From Variovorax paradoxus (lineage in GTDB: Bacteria; Pseudomonadota; Gammaproteobacteria; Burkholderiales; Burkholderiaceae_C): 64,000 nucleotides of DNA. The notes below the pieces were generated by a model. It was not told the DNA's origin and ran no database searches. It worked only from the letters and a program-made list of their open reading frames with translations. Numbering within the stretch: position 1 is the stretch's first letter; the number at the start of each line of letters is the position of its first letter. Shown here one piece after another: positions 42,600 to 51,749 of the stretch. The stretch spans positions 39,144 to 103,143 of the forward strand of contig NZ_JAGGNU010000033.1 of assembly GCF_018614915.1 (NCBI RefSeq). Direction: 5' to 3'. Made by a program: the position numbers and the translations under genes.

Positions 42600-44182
42600 C
42601 ATGCCTCGGCACTCCGGCCTTTCATCGCGAAGATGCCCTGCGGCCGCTTCTGGATGAAGATGATGATGAAGACCAGCACCGCGATCTTCGCGAGCACCGC
42701 GCCGGCCCAGCCCTCGATGAACTTGTTGAGCACGCCGAGGCCCATGGCCGCGTACACGGTGCCGGCGAGCTGACCGACGCCGCCCATCACCACCACCATG
42801 AAGGAATCGACGATGTAGCTCTGGCCGAGGTCCGGGCCCACGTTGCCGATCTGCGAGAGCGCGCAGCCGGCCAGCCCCGCGATGCCGGAGCCGAGCGCGA
42901 AGGCGTAGGTGTCGATGCGCGCCGTGTTCACGCCCATGCAGGAGGCGATCGGCCGGTTTTGCGTGACGCCGCGCACGAACAGGCCCAGGCGCGTGCGGCC
43001 GATCAGCCAGCCCATGGCCAGCAGCACCAGGCCCGCGAAGATGATGATGCAGATGCGGTTCCACGGCAGCGTCACGTTGCTCAGCATCGTGAAGCCGCCG
43101 CTCATCCAGGCCGGGTTCTCGACGCCGACGTTCTGCGCGCCGAAGAGCGAGCGCACCAGCTGCTGCAGCATCAGGCTGATGCCCCAGGTGGCGAGCAGCG
43201 TTTCGAGCGGCCGGCCGTAGAGGAAGCGGATCACGCCGCGTTCCAGCACGGCGCCGACCAGCGCCGAGGCGAGGAAGGCGACCGGGATCGCGGCCACCAG
43301 GTACCAGCCGAACGCGGCCTCGGGCATGTAGCGCTGGAAGATGCCCTGCATCACGTAGGTGGCGTAGGCGCCGATCATCATCAGCTCGCCGTGCGCCATG
43401 TTGATCACGCCCATCAGCCCGTAGGTGATGGCGAGGCCGAGCGCGGCGAGCAGCAGCACCGAGCCGAGGCTGATGCCGCTGAAGACCGCGTTGATGCGGT
43501 CGCCCCAGACCAGCGCGCCGTCGATGCTGCGGATGGAGGCGTCGATGACGGCCTTGACTTCGGCATCGGTCTCGTCGGCGAGCCGCTGGTTGAGCAGCAG
43601 CTTGGTGTCGGGATTGCGGCTCTCGCCGAGCGCCTTGGCCGCGGCGATGCGCCTGGCCTTGTAGTCGCTGCTCAGCATGCTGGCGGCGCGCACCAGTTCG
43701 AGCTGGGCCTTGATCTTCGCGTTGGTCTCGGCGGCCAGCGCCTTCTCGACCAGCGGCAGGCGCGATTCGTCGGGCTCCTTGAAGAGGGCCTGCGCGGCTT
43801 CGGCGCGCACGGCCTCGTCTTTGCTGGTGAGCTTGAGGGCCGCCTGCGCGGCATCGAGCGCGCCGCGCATCAGGTTGTTGTTGACCACGTCCTCGGCGTT
43901 GTCGGGGAGCTTCTGCTCGGCGCCGGTGACCGGGTCGTAGGCCTTGTCGTCCTTGATGACGAAAACCTTGTCCTCGGTGTACTTGACCGCATCGTCGGCC
44001 AGGGCCTGGATGAAGGCGGCGGTCTTCTCGTCGGCGGTGGCGACGGCCTTGTTGAGCGCGGCGATGCGGGATTCGGAATCGCCGGAGGCGATGGCTTTCG
44101 CCTCGTCGGCGGTCAGCGCGTGGGCGGCACTTGCGATTAGGAGCGCGGCGGCGAACGCGGAGAAAAAAATGTTCCGGAGCAT
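42599..44182 (-). CDS. urtB: Urea ABC transporter permease UrtB
   Basis: A 527-residue LivH-type permease. After a signal-like N-terminus (MLRNIFFSAFAAALLIASAAHA) there is a ~200-residue soluble helical extension, as is usual in UrtB, then about eight membrane segments (GLMGVINMAHGELMMIGAY, AVLERGVIRFLYGRPLETL). It ends FAMKGRSAEA. It lies 85 bases after urtA, separated by a strong hairpin. Confidence 0.95.
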   Translation of the reverse strand: MLRNIFFSAFAAALLIASAAHALTADEAKAIASGDSESRIAALNKAVATADEKTAAFIQALADDAVKYTEDKVFVIKDDKAYDPVTGAEQKLPDNAEDVVNNNLMRGALDAAQAALKLTSKDEAVRAEAAQALFKEPDESRLPLVEKALAAETNAKIKAQLELVRAASMLSSDYKARRIAAAKALGESRNPDTKLLLNQRLADETDAEVKAVIDASIRSIDGALVWGDRINAVFSGISLGSVLLLAALGLAITYGLMGVINMAHGELMMIGAYATYVMQGIFQRYMPEAAFGWYLVAAIPVAFLASALVGAVLERGVIRFLYGRPLETLLATWGISLMLQQLVRSLFGAQNVGVENPAWMSGGFTMLSNVTLPWNRICIIIFAGLVLLAMGWLIGRTRLGLFVRGVTQNRPIASCMGVNTARIDTYAFALGSGIAGLAGCALSQIGNVGPDLGQSYIVDSFMVVVMGGVGQLAGTVYAAMGLGVLNKFIEGWAGAVLAKIAVLVFIIIFIQKRPQGIFAMKGRSAEA

Positions 44183-44232
44183 GGGAAGCCGGTGAGGAAA
44201 AACGAACGGAAAAACCCAACCTTCATCAACGA

Positions 44233-44256
44233 AGCGGCGCGCCGTGGCGCGCCGCT
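44233..44256 (-). promoter_or_regulatory. Strong hairpin between urtA and urtB
   Basis: AGCGGCGCGCC, two bases, GGCGCGCCGCT: a perfect 11+11 inverted repeat starting 11 bases after the urtA stop, with no T-tract on the reading strand. Such hairpins after a binding-protein gene commonly stabilise its mRNA or partly terminate, giving excess binding protein. That role is inferred. Confidence 0.55.
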
Positions 44257-44267
44257 TTCAGAGTCGC

Positions 44268-45539
44268 TTACAGCGACTTGCCAGCCGGGTAGTCCGGCTT
44301 CTTGTCGTTGCCTTCGATGTACGGGCTCCACGGCTTGGCCTTGACCGGGCCCGGCGTCTTCCACACCACGCCGAACTGGCCGTCGGCCTTGATCTCGCCG
44401 ATGAACACGCTCTTGTGCAGGTGGTGGTTCTTCTCGTCCATCTTCGAGACGATGCCCGAAGGCGCGGTGAAGGTCTGGCCGGCCATCGCTGCGATCACCT
44501 TGTCGGTGTCGGTGCTCCTGGCCTTCTCGACCGCCTGCTTCCACATGTGGATGCCGATGTAGGTGGCTTCCATCGGGTCGTTGGTGAGCGGCTTGTCCTT
44601 GTGGCCGGCGATGTTCTTGGCCTTGGCGTAGTCGCTCCACTGCTTGATGAAGGCGGTGTTGGTCGGGTTCTTGATCGACATGAAGTAGTTCCATGCGGCC
44701 AGGTGGCCCACCAGCGGCTTGGTGTCGACGCCGCGCAGTTCTTCCTCGCCGACCGAGAAGGCAACCACGGGCACGTCCTTGGCCTTCAGGCCGGCATTGC
44801 CGAGCTCCTTGTAGAAGGGCACGTTGGAGTCGCCGTTGATGGTCGAGACCACGGCCGTCTTGCCGCCGGAGGAGAACTTCTTGATGTCGGCCACGATGGT
44901 CTGGTAGTCGCTGTGGCCGAAGGGCGTGTACTTCTCGTCGATGTCGGTGTCCTTCACGCCCTTGCTCTTGAGGTAGGCGCGCAGGATCTTGTTGGTGGTG
45001 CGCGGGTAGACGTAGTCGGTGCCCAGGAGCACCCAGCGCTTGGCACCGCCGCCGTCCTTGCTCATCAGGTAGTCGACCGCGGGAATGGCCTGCTGGTTGG
45101 GCGCAGCACCGGTGTAGAACACGTTCTTGCTGAGCTCTTCACCCTCGTACTGCACGGGGTAGAACAGGAGGCCGTTCATTTCCTCGACCACCGGCAGCAC
45201 CGACTTGCGCGACACCGAGGTCCAGCAGCCGAAGATCACCGAGACCTTGTCCTGGCCGAGCAGCTGCTTGGTCTTCTCGGCGAAGAGCGGCCAGTTGGAG
45301 GCCGGGTCGACCACCACGGGCTCGAGCTTCTTGCCGAGCACGCCGCCCTTGGCGTTGATCTCGTCGATCGCCATGAGCACGGTGTCCTTGAGCACGGTCT
45401 CCGAGATCGCCATGGTGCCCGACAGCGAATGCAGCACGCCGACCTTGATGGTATCGGCCGCAAAGGCCGGCACCGCCGACAGGCTGGCAAGCGCCACGGC
45501 GGCCGTGAGCGCCTTGAGGGTGAAACGACGTTGTTGCAT
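44268..45539 (-). CDS. urtA: Urea ABC transporter substrate-binding protein UrtA
   Basis: A 423-residue periplasmic urea-binding protein, first gene of urtABCDE. It has a signal peptide (MQQRRFTLKALTAAVALASL, cleavage AFA near residue 28) and the UrtA body (IKVGVLHSLSGTMAISET, FGCWTSVSRKSVLPVVEE, YPVQYEGEELSKNVFYTGA). Urea uptake of this type is usually induced under nitrogen limitation through NtrC; I do not see a clear sigma-54 site upstream, but a TACGCC-GGGT-GGCGTA palindrome lies at 45606-45621. Confidence 0.96.
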   Translation of the reverse strand: MQQRRFTLKALTAAVALASLSAVPAFAADTIKVGVLHSLSGTMAISETVLKDTVLMAIDEINAKGGVLGKKLEPVVVDPASNWPLFAEKTKQLLGQDKVSVIFGCWTSVSRKSVLPVVEEMNGLLFYPVQYEGEELSKNVFYTGAAPNQQAIPAVDYLMSKDGGGAKRWVLLGTDYVYPRTTNKILRAYLKSKGVKDTDIDEKYTPFGHSDYQTIVADIKKFSSGGKTAVVSTINGDSNVPFYKELGNAGLKAKDVPVVAFSVGEEELRGVDTKPLVGHLAAWNYFMSIKNPTNTAFIKQWSDYAKAKNIAGHKDKPLTNDPMEATYIGIHMWKQAVEKARSTDTDKVIAAMAGQTFTAPSGIVSKMDEKNHHLHKSVFIGEIKADGQFGVVWKTPGPVKAKPWSPYIEGNDKKPDYPAGKSL

Positions 45540-45681
45540 GAAGACTCCTTCTCCTGGTGGTTTGAACGATGGAGGGAGTCTGCGGAATCGGTCAGGCAGC
45601 GGGAATACGCCGGGTGGCGTACGAGGCTCAGCCGCGCAGCAGTTCCGGCCCGGCCGTCACTTCGCAGTGTTGGCGAGCCCC

Positions 45682-45701
45682 GTGCCAACCTGGGGGTCAG
45701 C
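45682..45701. repeat. Intergenic repeat, type 2, copy A
   Basis: GTGCCAACCTGGGGGTCAGC; the core GCCAACCTGGGGGT is repeated at 47791-47804. This copy supplies the stop codon of the lipase-like gene. Confidence 0.4.
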
Positions 45702-46548
45702 CAAAGTACGCTCGCGCATAGTTGATCGGCGCATGGTCCGCCAGGTCGCGCAAGAGCACGGCGCCGCGGCGCCAGGCATGGTCGATCACGTAGCGGGCGC
45801 GGCCCTGGGCCCGGTCGCTCTCGATGAAGCCGACATCGGGGTTGTGCAGGCATTCGCCGGCGCAGGTGATGTAGCTGGTGGCTCCCGCATGGGCATAGAG
45901 AGAGAAGGCCGGCGGCAGCTGGGTCACGAGATCGCAGCCGTCGACCAGGCGCACGATCTCGACATCGGCGAGCGCGGCGACGAACTCGGTGTTGCCGACG
46001 CGCGGCGAGCCCAGCGTGACCAGCAGGGTCGGCGGCAACAGGGTCGCGACCAGCGTCGCGAGCGCGCCGCCGAGGCTGTGGCCGGTCATGATCAAGGCGC
46101 TGCGGCCGGCGGCCTGGCCTTCGGCCCATTCGCGCACTGCCGGCCACAGGGCGCGTGCGGCGCGCGCGAAGCCCGCGTGCACGCGGCCGCCGCTCTCGGG
46201 CCAGTCGACCTGGTGCGCCTGCAGGTTGGTCGCGAGGTCGCGGATCTCGTCGGGCTGCGTGCCGCGGAATGCGATCAGCGCGCTGCCGTCGGCATGCAGG
46301 GCGGCAAAGGCGAAGCCGTGGCTCTCGGCATGCGCGATGAGCTCCGGCGCACCGAAGCCGGCGTGGCGCAGCGCTTCGGTCAGACGCCGCCGCTCGGCCT
46401 CCGAAGTCTCCGCGCGGTAGTAGGCCAGCCGCGCAGCCTCGATGGCCCATTGCGTGGGCGTGTAGCTAAGGCCGGGATCGAACAGTGTCTCGCGCCGCTC
46501 GGGCGAATAGAGCGCAGTGCGGCTGGGGTCGTAGGCAATGCCAGGCAC
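45697..46548 (-). CDS. Class-3-type lipase family protein
   Basis: A 283-residue alpha/beta hydrolase of the lipase_3 group: LIAFRGTQPDEIRD, nucleophile elbow GHSLGGALA, SPRVGNTEF, and a C-terminal region containing YAHAG and VIDHAW. No signal peptide is evident. The start is taken as the GTG at 46548, four bases after the upstream esterase stop; an ATG overlapping that stop is out of frame. It is probably co-transcribed with the PHB-depolymerase-like gene. The substrate is unknown. Confidence 0.82.
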   Translation of the reverse strand: MPGIAYDPSRTALYSPERRETLFDPGLSYTPTQWAIEAARLAYYRAETSEAERRRLTEALRHAGFGAPELIAHAESHGFAFAALHADGSALIAFRGTQPDEIRDLATNLQAHQVDWPESGGRVHAGFARAARALWPAVREWAEGQAAGRSALIMTGHSLGGALATLVATLLPPTLLVTLGSPRVGNTEFVAALADVEIVRLVDGCDLVTQLPPAFSLYAHAGATSYITCAGECLHNPDVGFIESDRAQGRARYVIDHAWRRGAVLLRDLADHAPINYARAYFG

Positions 46549-46552
46549 GGCA

Positions 46553-47590
46553 TCAGACCGCAGCGGCCGCCTTGAATTGCTTGGCCGCAAAGGCCCAGAC
46601 CAGGCGCGTGGCGCTCGGCCCGGCGGCATCGCTGAAGGGCAGCCGTGGCGCCCCGCCGCTCCACGCATGGCCGAGGCCGGCCACTTCGCACAGCATCACG
46701 AAGGTGCGGCCGTGGCGCTTGTACTCGGTCACGCGCATCGCGTGCCGTTTGCCGCGTTGCAGCGTGCGTTCGGCGCCCGGCGCGGCGGCGGTGGCGGTGG
46801 CCCACACGGCGGCCGTGCTGCCGGCGTTGCTGGCAGAAACGACGACATCCGCATCGCCGTGCAGCACCAGGAGCGGCGGCAGCGTGGCGAAGACCGCCGC
46901 CGCGCCCATCGCCTTGCCGACCGCGGTCGCCAGCGTGGGCGGCGCATGGCGCCCGCGCATCGCGCCGAGTGCGGTGGCCGGCGATCGTGCCGCGCCCGGC
47001 GCCACGCCGGAGTGCATGGCCACCGCCTTGAAGCGCGCCGGGTAGCGCGTGGCCAGCAAAGCGGCCATGCTGGCACCAGCGGAGAGGCCGGCCACGGCGA
47101 TGTGTTCGCGGTCCACCGGATAGAGCATGCAGGCCTGGTCTAGCGCGGACATCAGGGTCGCGGCTTCGGCGTCGGCCTTGCCCGAGCGCCGGTCGTACCA
47201 GTTCCAGCAGCCCTGCGGATGGGCGAGCCGGTCCTGCTCGGGATAGAGCACGAAGAAGCGCTCGCGTGCCGCCAGCAGGTTCATGCGCGTGCTGACCGCG
47301 AAATCGCGCCCGGTCTGGCCGCAGCCGTGCAGCATCATCACGAGCGGCAGGCGTTCGCCGATCTGGAGATCGGGCGGCCGGTACAGGTGAAAGCGGCGTG
47401 CACCGCCGGGGCCGATGGCCATGCCGGACAGCCAGTCGCCCGGCCCGCGCGGCGGCTTGAGCTGCTTGGCGGCGGCGCGCGTCACCTCGCCCGCGATGCG
47501 CTTGCCGCTGCGCAGCGTGGCATTGGTGAGCGCCTTCAGGCTGCGCTGGTAAGCGCGCGTGAACGCGGAGGTCGAGGAGCGACGGGCCAT
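46553..47590 (-). CDS. PHB-depolymerase-family (LpqC-like) esterase
   Basis: A 345-residue esterase of the polyhydroxybutyrate-depolymerase/LpqC group: oxyanion region MMLHGCGQTGRDFA, nucleophile elbow GLSAGASM, acid in HGDADVVV, and a late His in GLGHAWSGG. There is no obvious signal peptide: the N-terminus is basic and helical (MARRSSTSAFTRAYQRSL), suggesting a cytosolic or granule-associated enzyme. It may act on intracellular polyester or on feruloyl-type esters; sequence alone does not decide. It is followed four bases later by the lipase gene. Confidence 0.85.
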   Translation of the reverse strand: MARRSSTSAFTRAYQRSLKALTNATLRSGKRIAGEVTRAAAKQLKPPRGPGDWLSGMAIGPGGARRFHLYRPPDLQIGERLPLVMMLHGCGQTGRDFAVSTRMNLLAARERFFVLYPEQDRLAHPQGCWNWYDRRSGKADAEAATLMSALDQACMLYPVDREHIAVAGLSAGASMAALLATRYPARFKAVAMHSGVAPGAARSPATALGAMRGRHAPPTLATAVGKAMGAAAVFATLPPLLVLHGDADVVVSASNAGSTAAVWATATAAAPGAERTLQRGKRHAMRVTEYKRHGRTFVMLCEVAGLGHAWSGGAPRLPFSDAAGPSATRLVWAFAAKQFKAAAAV

Positions 47591-47717
47591 GGTTGAGTGC
47601 GAATGCCGGGTCCGGCTCAGCGCACCTTAGCAGCATCCGGGTGCAGCGCCGTCATTTCGATTTTCCCCCACGGCTTACCGACTCGCCGCGCATCAAACCC
47701 CCGCAGCCAGTACCAGG

Positions 47718-47804
47718 GATACCGCGGAACCGGCTTCGCCGGGCCGCTGGTATCGCCCCCGGTGAGGGGGTGGGCGGCCACACGAAGTGGGCCAACCTGG
47801 GGGT
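47718..47804. repeat. Intergenic inverted repeat plus type 2 repeat, copy B
   Basis: GATACCGCGG (47719-47728) can pair imperfectly with CCGCTGGTATC (47744-47754) around an inner CGGC-TTC-GCCG hairpin. This is followed by GCCAACCTGGGGGT (47791-47804), shared with 45684-45697. It fills much of the 217-base gap between the convergent-side esterase start and the PPK2 end. No gene is seen in this gap. Confidence 0.45.
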
Positions 47805-47807
47805 GAG

Positions 47808-48755
47808 CTAGTACACCTCGGGAACGTACATCGATGGCGGGACCGGTTGGCGCAGGTAGTCGTCATTGCGCACCCGCGCCGGCAGCTCGACGCTTGGATG
47901 CGGCACCTCGTGATAGGGCAGCTGGCCCAGCAGGTGGCTGATGCAGTTCAGGCGCGCCTTCTTCTTGTCGACCGCCTGCACCACCCACCAGGGCGCCTCG
48001 GGGATGTGGGTGCGCTCCAGCATGGTTTCCTTGGCCTTGGTGTACTCCTCCCAGCGGCGGCGGGATTCCAGGTCCATCGGGCTCAGCTTCCATTGCTTGA
48101 GCGGGTCGTGGATGCGGCCGAGAAAGCGCATGTGCTGCTCTTCGTCGGTGATCGAAAACCAGTACTTGATGAGCTTGATGCCCGACCGCACCAGCATGCG
48201 TTCGAAATCGGGCACGGTGCGGAAGAACTCCTCGTACTCGTCGTCGGTGCAGAAGCCCATCACGCGCTCGACGCCGGCGCGGTTGTACCAGCTGCGGTCG
48301 AACAGCACGATCTCGCCCGCGGCCGGCAGATGGGCCACGTAGCGCTGGAAGTACCACTGCGTGCGTTCGCGGTCGTTGGGTGCCGGCAGCGCCGCCACGC
48401 GCGCCACGCGCGGATTGAGCCGCTGGGTGATGCGCTTGATCACGCCGCCCTTGCCCGCCGCGTCGCGGCCCTCGAACAGGATCACCACCTTCTGCCGGCT
48501 GTGCTGCACCCAGTCCTGCAGCTTGACCAGCTCTCCCTGCAGGCGGAAGAGCTCCTTGAAATAGGCCTGGCGCGCGGCCTTGTCGGCGCTGCGCCCCGAT
48601 TCGAGCTCGTCGAGACTGCGGTCTTCGATCTCGAGTTCGAACTCCTCGTCGTAGCTGTCGACCAGGTCGCGCGCGATGCGCTGCATCAGGTCGTCGTGGT
48701 CGCTGAGGGTGCTGGGCAGCGTCATGTCTTGGCTCGGATCAGGGGAAAAAGACAT
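47808..48755 (-). CDS. ppk2: Polyphosphate kinase 2
   Basis: A 315-residue PPK2 that transfers phosphate between polyphosphate and nucleotides. Walker A EGRDAAGKGGVIKR, Walker B and lid region LFDRSWYNRAGVERVMGF, and KYWFSITDEEQ are family hallmarks; size and single domain fit class I. The start is ambiguous: ATG at 48755 (315 aa) or at 48725 (305 aa). The upstream option overlaps the start codon of the divergent CorA-type gene, so the shorter form is quite possible. Confidence 0.92.
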   Translation of the reverse strand: MSFSPDPSQDMTLPSTLSDHDDLMQRIARDLVDSYDEEFELEIEDRSLDELESGRSADKAARQAYFKELFRLQGELVKLQDWVQHSRQKVVILFEGRDAAGKGGVIKRITQRLNPRVARVAALPAPNDRERTQWYFQRYVAHLPAAGEIVLFDRSWYNRAGVERVMGFCTDDEYEEFFRTVPDFERMLVRSGIKLIKYWFSITDEEQHMRFLGRIHDPLKQWKLSPMDLESRRRWEEYTKAKETMLERTHIPEAPWWVVQAVDKKKARLNCISHLLGQLPYHEVPHPSVELPARVRNDDYLRQPVPPSMYVPEVY

Positions 48756-49911
48756 GCTGCCCCCCGAAGATGACGAAATGGTGACGGACGAGGCGCACAC
48801 GGACCGTCGTCACAACACCGACACATCGAGCGCCGAGCATGGCGCGACGCCCCGATCCCACGACCTTCTGAATCGCCCCGCCTTGCTCTCACCCCGGGAT
48901 ATCGCCGCCGCGCCGTACGGCGGAGACGAAGCAGGCCTGATCTGCGGCTACCTGTTCGACACAGCGGCCGAGGAGCCGGCACGCCCCATCGATTCGGCCG
49001 CCGCGGCCGCCTGGCTGCAGCAGGCGGAGCCGCCCGCCGGCGCCTTCCTGTGGCTGCATTTCAACCTGAGCCACACGCAGGCCGAGCGCTGGCTGCAGCG
49101 GCATGCGCAGTTGTCCGACACCTTCTTCGAGACGCTCAGGGAAGGCCTGCATTCGACCCGCATCGAGCGCGCCGACGATTCGCTGATCGCCGTCATCAAC
49201 GACGTGCATTTCGAGTTCAGCTTCGAGCCCTCGGACATCTCCACGCTGTGGATCAGCGTCGGCCCCCGGCTGGTGGTGACGGCGCGCGCCAAGCCGCTGC
49301 GCTCGGTCGATGCGCTGCGCACCGCGGTGAAGGCGGGCGATGCGCCGCGCTCCAGCACCGAGCTGCTCGAGCACCTGCTGCGCGCGCAGGCCGAAGTGCT
49401 GGTCGGCATCGTGCGCGGCGTGACGGCGCGCATCGACACCATTGAGGACGAGCTGCTGGCCGGCCGCCTCGACCACAAGCGCGCCCGGCTCGGTGCGATG
49501 CGGCGCCTGCTGGTGCGGCTGCAGCGCCTGCTGGCACCCGAGCCGGCGGCGCTGTTCCGGCTGCTGCAGCGTCCGCCGTCCTGGATGAGCGAGGCCGACG
49601 CCCAGGAACTGCGCGGCTCGACCGAGGAGTTCTCGGTGGTGCTGCGCGACATGGGCGCGCTGCAGGAGCGCATCAAGCTGCTGCAGGAGGAGATCGCGGC
49701 CAACGTCAACGAGGACAACAACCGCAGCCTGTTCGTCCTGACGGTGGTGACCGTGCTGGCGCTGCCGATCAACATCCTGGCCGGCCTGTTCGGCATGAAC
49801 GTCGGCGGCATCCCGCTGGCCGAGGACAAGCGCGGCTTCTGGGTGGTGGTGGCGATCGTGGCGAGCTTCACCGCGATCGCGGCCTGGGCGGCCTTCCGCA
49901 AGAAACGCTGA
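48754..49911 (+). CDS. CorA/ZntB-family divalent cation transporter
   Basis: A 385-residue protein: a long cytoplasmic N-terminal domain (ALEHLL-type helices; STELLEHLLRAQAEVLVGI), then two C-terminal membrane helices bracketing GMNVGG, the GMN pore motif. The GIPLAED loop fits the ZntB branch (zinc) better than classic CorA (magnesium), but I cannot be sure. The start may be the ATG at 48754 or 48778. It is divergent from ppk2 with overlapping candidate start codons (CATG). Confidence 0.88.
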   Translation: MLPPEDDEMVTDEAHTDRRHNTDTSSAEHGATPRSHDLLNRPALLSPRDIAAAPYGGDEAGLICGYLFDTAAEEPARPIDSAAAAAWLQQAEPPAGAFLWLHFNLSHTQAERWLQRHAQLSDTFFETLREGLHSTRIERADDSLIAVINDVHFEFSFEPSDISTLWISVGPRLVVTARAKPLRSVDALRTAVKAGDAPRSSTELLEHLLRAQAEVLVGIVRGVTARIDTIEDELLAGRLDHKRARLGAMRRLLVRLQRLLAPEPAALFRLLQRPPSWMSEADAQELRGSTEEFSVVLRDMGALQERIKLLQEEIAANVNEDNNRSLFVLTVVTVLALPINILAGLFGMNVGGIPLAEDKRGFWVVVAIVASFTAIAAWAAFRKKR

Positions 49912-49937
49912 AGAGGCGAAACGAATAAGATCGTGGC

Positions 49938-50792
49938 GTGCCTTCCATTCTCAATGCAGACCTGCACTGTCACTCCGTGGTGTCCGACGGCACCCTGACC
50001 CCCGAAGCGCTGGCGGCGCGTGCCGCAGCCAATGGGGTCGAGCTCTGGGCCTTGACCGACCACGACGAGATCGGCGGCCAGCACCGCGCAGCCGCGGCGG
50101 CCCGCGAGCAAGGCATGAAGTACCTCACGGGCACCGAGATCTCGGTCACCTTCGCCAACGAAACGGTGCACATCGTGGGCCTGGGCTTCGACCCCGACGA
50201 CGCGGCGATGACCGAGGGCCTCTACGACACGCGCGGCGGCCGCGGCAAGCGGGCGCTGGAAATGGCCGAGGGCCTGGCCAAGGTCGGCATCCACGGCGCC
50301 TACGAAGGCGCACTCAAGTTCGTCGGCAACCCCGAGCTCATCTCGCGCACGCATTTCGCGCGCTTCCTGGTCGAGCAGGGCCATTGCCGCGACACTTCCG
50401 AGGTGTTCCGCAAGTTCCTCACCGAGGGCAAGCCCGGCTACGTGTCGCACCGCTGGGCCACGCTGAAGGACGCGATACGCTGGATCACCGATGCCAAGGG
50501 GCTGGCCGTGATCGCGCACCCGGGCCGCTACAAGTTCACGGCCAACGAGGAGTACGCGCTGTTCCTCGAATTCAAGGAGCACGGCGGCCGGGCGATCGAG
50601 GTCGTCACCGGCAGCCACACGACGGCCGAATATGCCGAGTACGCCGACAAGGCGCTGGAGTTCGGCTTCGCCGCCTCGCGCGGCAGCGACTTCCACAGCC
50701 CCGACGAAAGCCATTGCGACCTGGGCAAGCTTCCCTGGCTCCCGGGCAAACTCACGCCGGTGTGGGAGCTGCTGGAGCATCGCATCCAGTGA
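49938..50792 (+). CDS. PHP-domain phosphoesterase (nucleoside 3',5'-bisphosphate / RNase AM type)
   Basis: A 284-residue PHP-family metal phosphoesterase: metal motifs DLHCHSVVSDG (9-19), TDHDEIGG, a mid His in SRTHFARFL, VIAHPGRY, and GSDFHSPDE. Homologues such as YciV hydrolyse 3',5'-nucleoside bisphosphates and trim RNA 5' ends. The start is a GTG 26 bases after the transporter gene. Its end overlaps the next gene by four bases. Confidence 0.88.
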   Translation: MPSILNADLHCHSVVSDGTLTPEALAARAAANGVELWALTDHDEIGGQHRAAAAAREQGMKYLTGTEISVTFANETVHIVGLGFDPDDAAMTEGLYDTRGGRGKRALEMAEGLAKVGIHGAYEGALKFVGNPELISRTHFARFLVEQGHCRDTSEVFRKFLTEGKPGYVSHRWATLKDAIRWITDAKGLAVIAHPGRYKFTANEEYALFLEFKEHGGRAIEVVTGSHTTAEYAEYADKALEFGFAASRGSDFHSPDESHCDLGKLPWLPGKLTPVWELLEHRIQ

Positions 50793-51733
50793 CCGGCCCG
50801 ACGACGAGCGGCGGCCTGCCCACCCGGAAGCGCACGCGCGACATCGAATCCGAGCGCATCCTGGCCGGCATCGGCCTCGTGATCCTGGCCGTCGCCTGCT
50901 TCGCGACGCTGGACACCGCCACCAAGCTCTCGACCGCCAGCGTGCCGATCCTGATGGGCGTGTGGTTCCGCTATGCCTTCCAGGCGGTCGCGACCACGGC
51001 CGTGCTGCTGCCCAGGCATGGCACCGCGCTGCTGCGCACCCGGCACCCCAAGTACCAGCTGCTGCGCGGCGCCCTGCTGCTCGTGTCGAGCACGCTGGCC
51101 TTCCTGAGCCTGCGCTACATGCCGCTGGCCGAATTCACCTCGGTAGTGCTGATCGCGCCCTTGGTCATCACGCTGCTGGCCGCCACCACGCTCAAGGAAC
51201 AGGTCTCGCCGCTGCGCTGGGCGCTGGTGGCGGGCGGCTTCGTCGGCACGCTGGTCATCCTCCGGCCGGGCGGCGAGGCCTTCAGCTGGGCAGTGCTGCT
51301 GCCCATCGGGCTGGTGCTCACCAATGCCTGGTTCCAGGTGCTGACCAGCAAGCTGGCGCAGACCGAGAACCCGCTCACGATGCACTTCTACACCGGCTGG
51401 GTCGGCACGCTGATCGTCTCGATCGCGCTGCCCTTCGTCTGGACGGCGCTGCCCGGATGGCAATGGTGGGCCCTGCTCTGCCTGATGGGATTCATGGGCA
51501 CGGTCGGCCATTTCATCCTCATCCTCGCCTACCAGCGCGCCCCCGCTTCCACCCTCACGCCTTACCTCTACGCGCAGATCGCGTTCGCAATGCTGGGCGG
51601 CTGGCTCATGTTCTCGCAGGTACCGGACCGGCTCTCGCTGATCGGCATCACGCTGATCGCGATCTGCGGCGCGGCCGGCGCCTGGCTCACGGTGCGCGAG
51701 CGCCGCGTGCCGATCGAGCCGGCGGAGTCCTGA
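50789..51733 (+). CDS. EamA/DMT-family transporter
   Basis: A 314-residue inner-membrane protein with ten hydrophobic segments in two EamA repeats. The first repeat holds LRYMPLAEFTSVVLIAPL and the second YQRAPASTLTPYLYAQ. The start is GTG at 50789, overlapping the PHP gene stop (GTGA), giving a cytosolic N-terminus of ~25 polar residues. Substrate unknown. Confidence 0.88.
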   Translation: MTGPTTSGGLPTRKRTRDIESERILAGIGLVILAVACFATLDTATKLSTASVPILMGVWFRYAFQAVATTAVLLPRHGTALLRTRHPKYQLLRGALLLVSSTLAFLSLRYMPLAEFTSVVLIAPLVITLLAATTLKEQVSPLRWALVAGGFVGTLVILRPGGEAFSWAVLLPIGLVLTNAWFQVLTSKLAQTENPLTMHFYTGWVGTLIVSIALPFVWTALPGWQWWALLCLMGFMGTVGHFILILAYQRAPASTLTPYLYAQIAFAMLGGWLMFSQVPDRLSLIGITLIAICGAAGAWLTVRERRVPIEPAES

Positions 51734-51749
51734 CCCGGCAGAATGCCGC

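Noticed and set aside
45606..45621. TACGCC-GGGT-GGCGTA palindrome upstream of urtA as an operator
   Set aside because: A short 6+6 repeat in GC-rich DNA is weak evidence; no linked regulator and no known consensus, so not listed as a feature.
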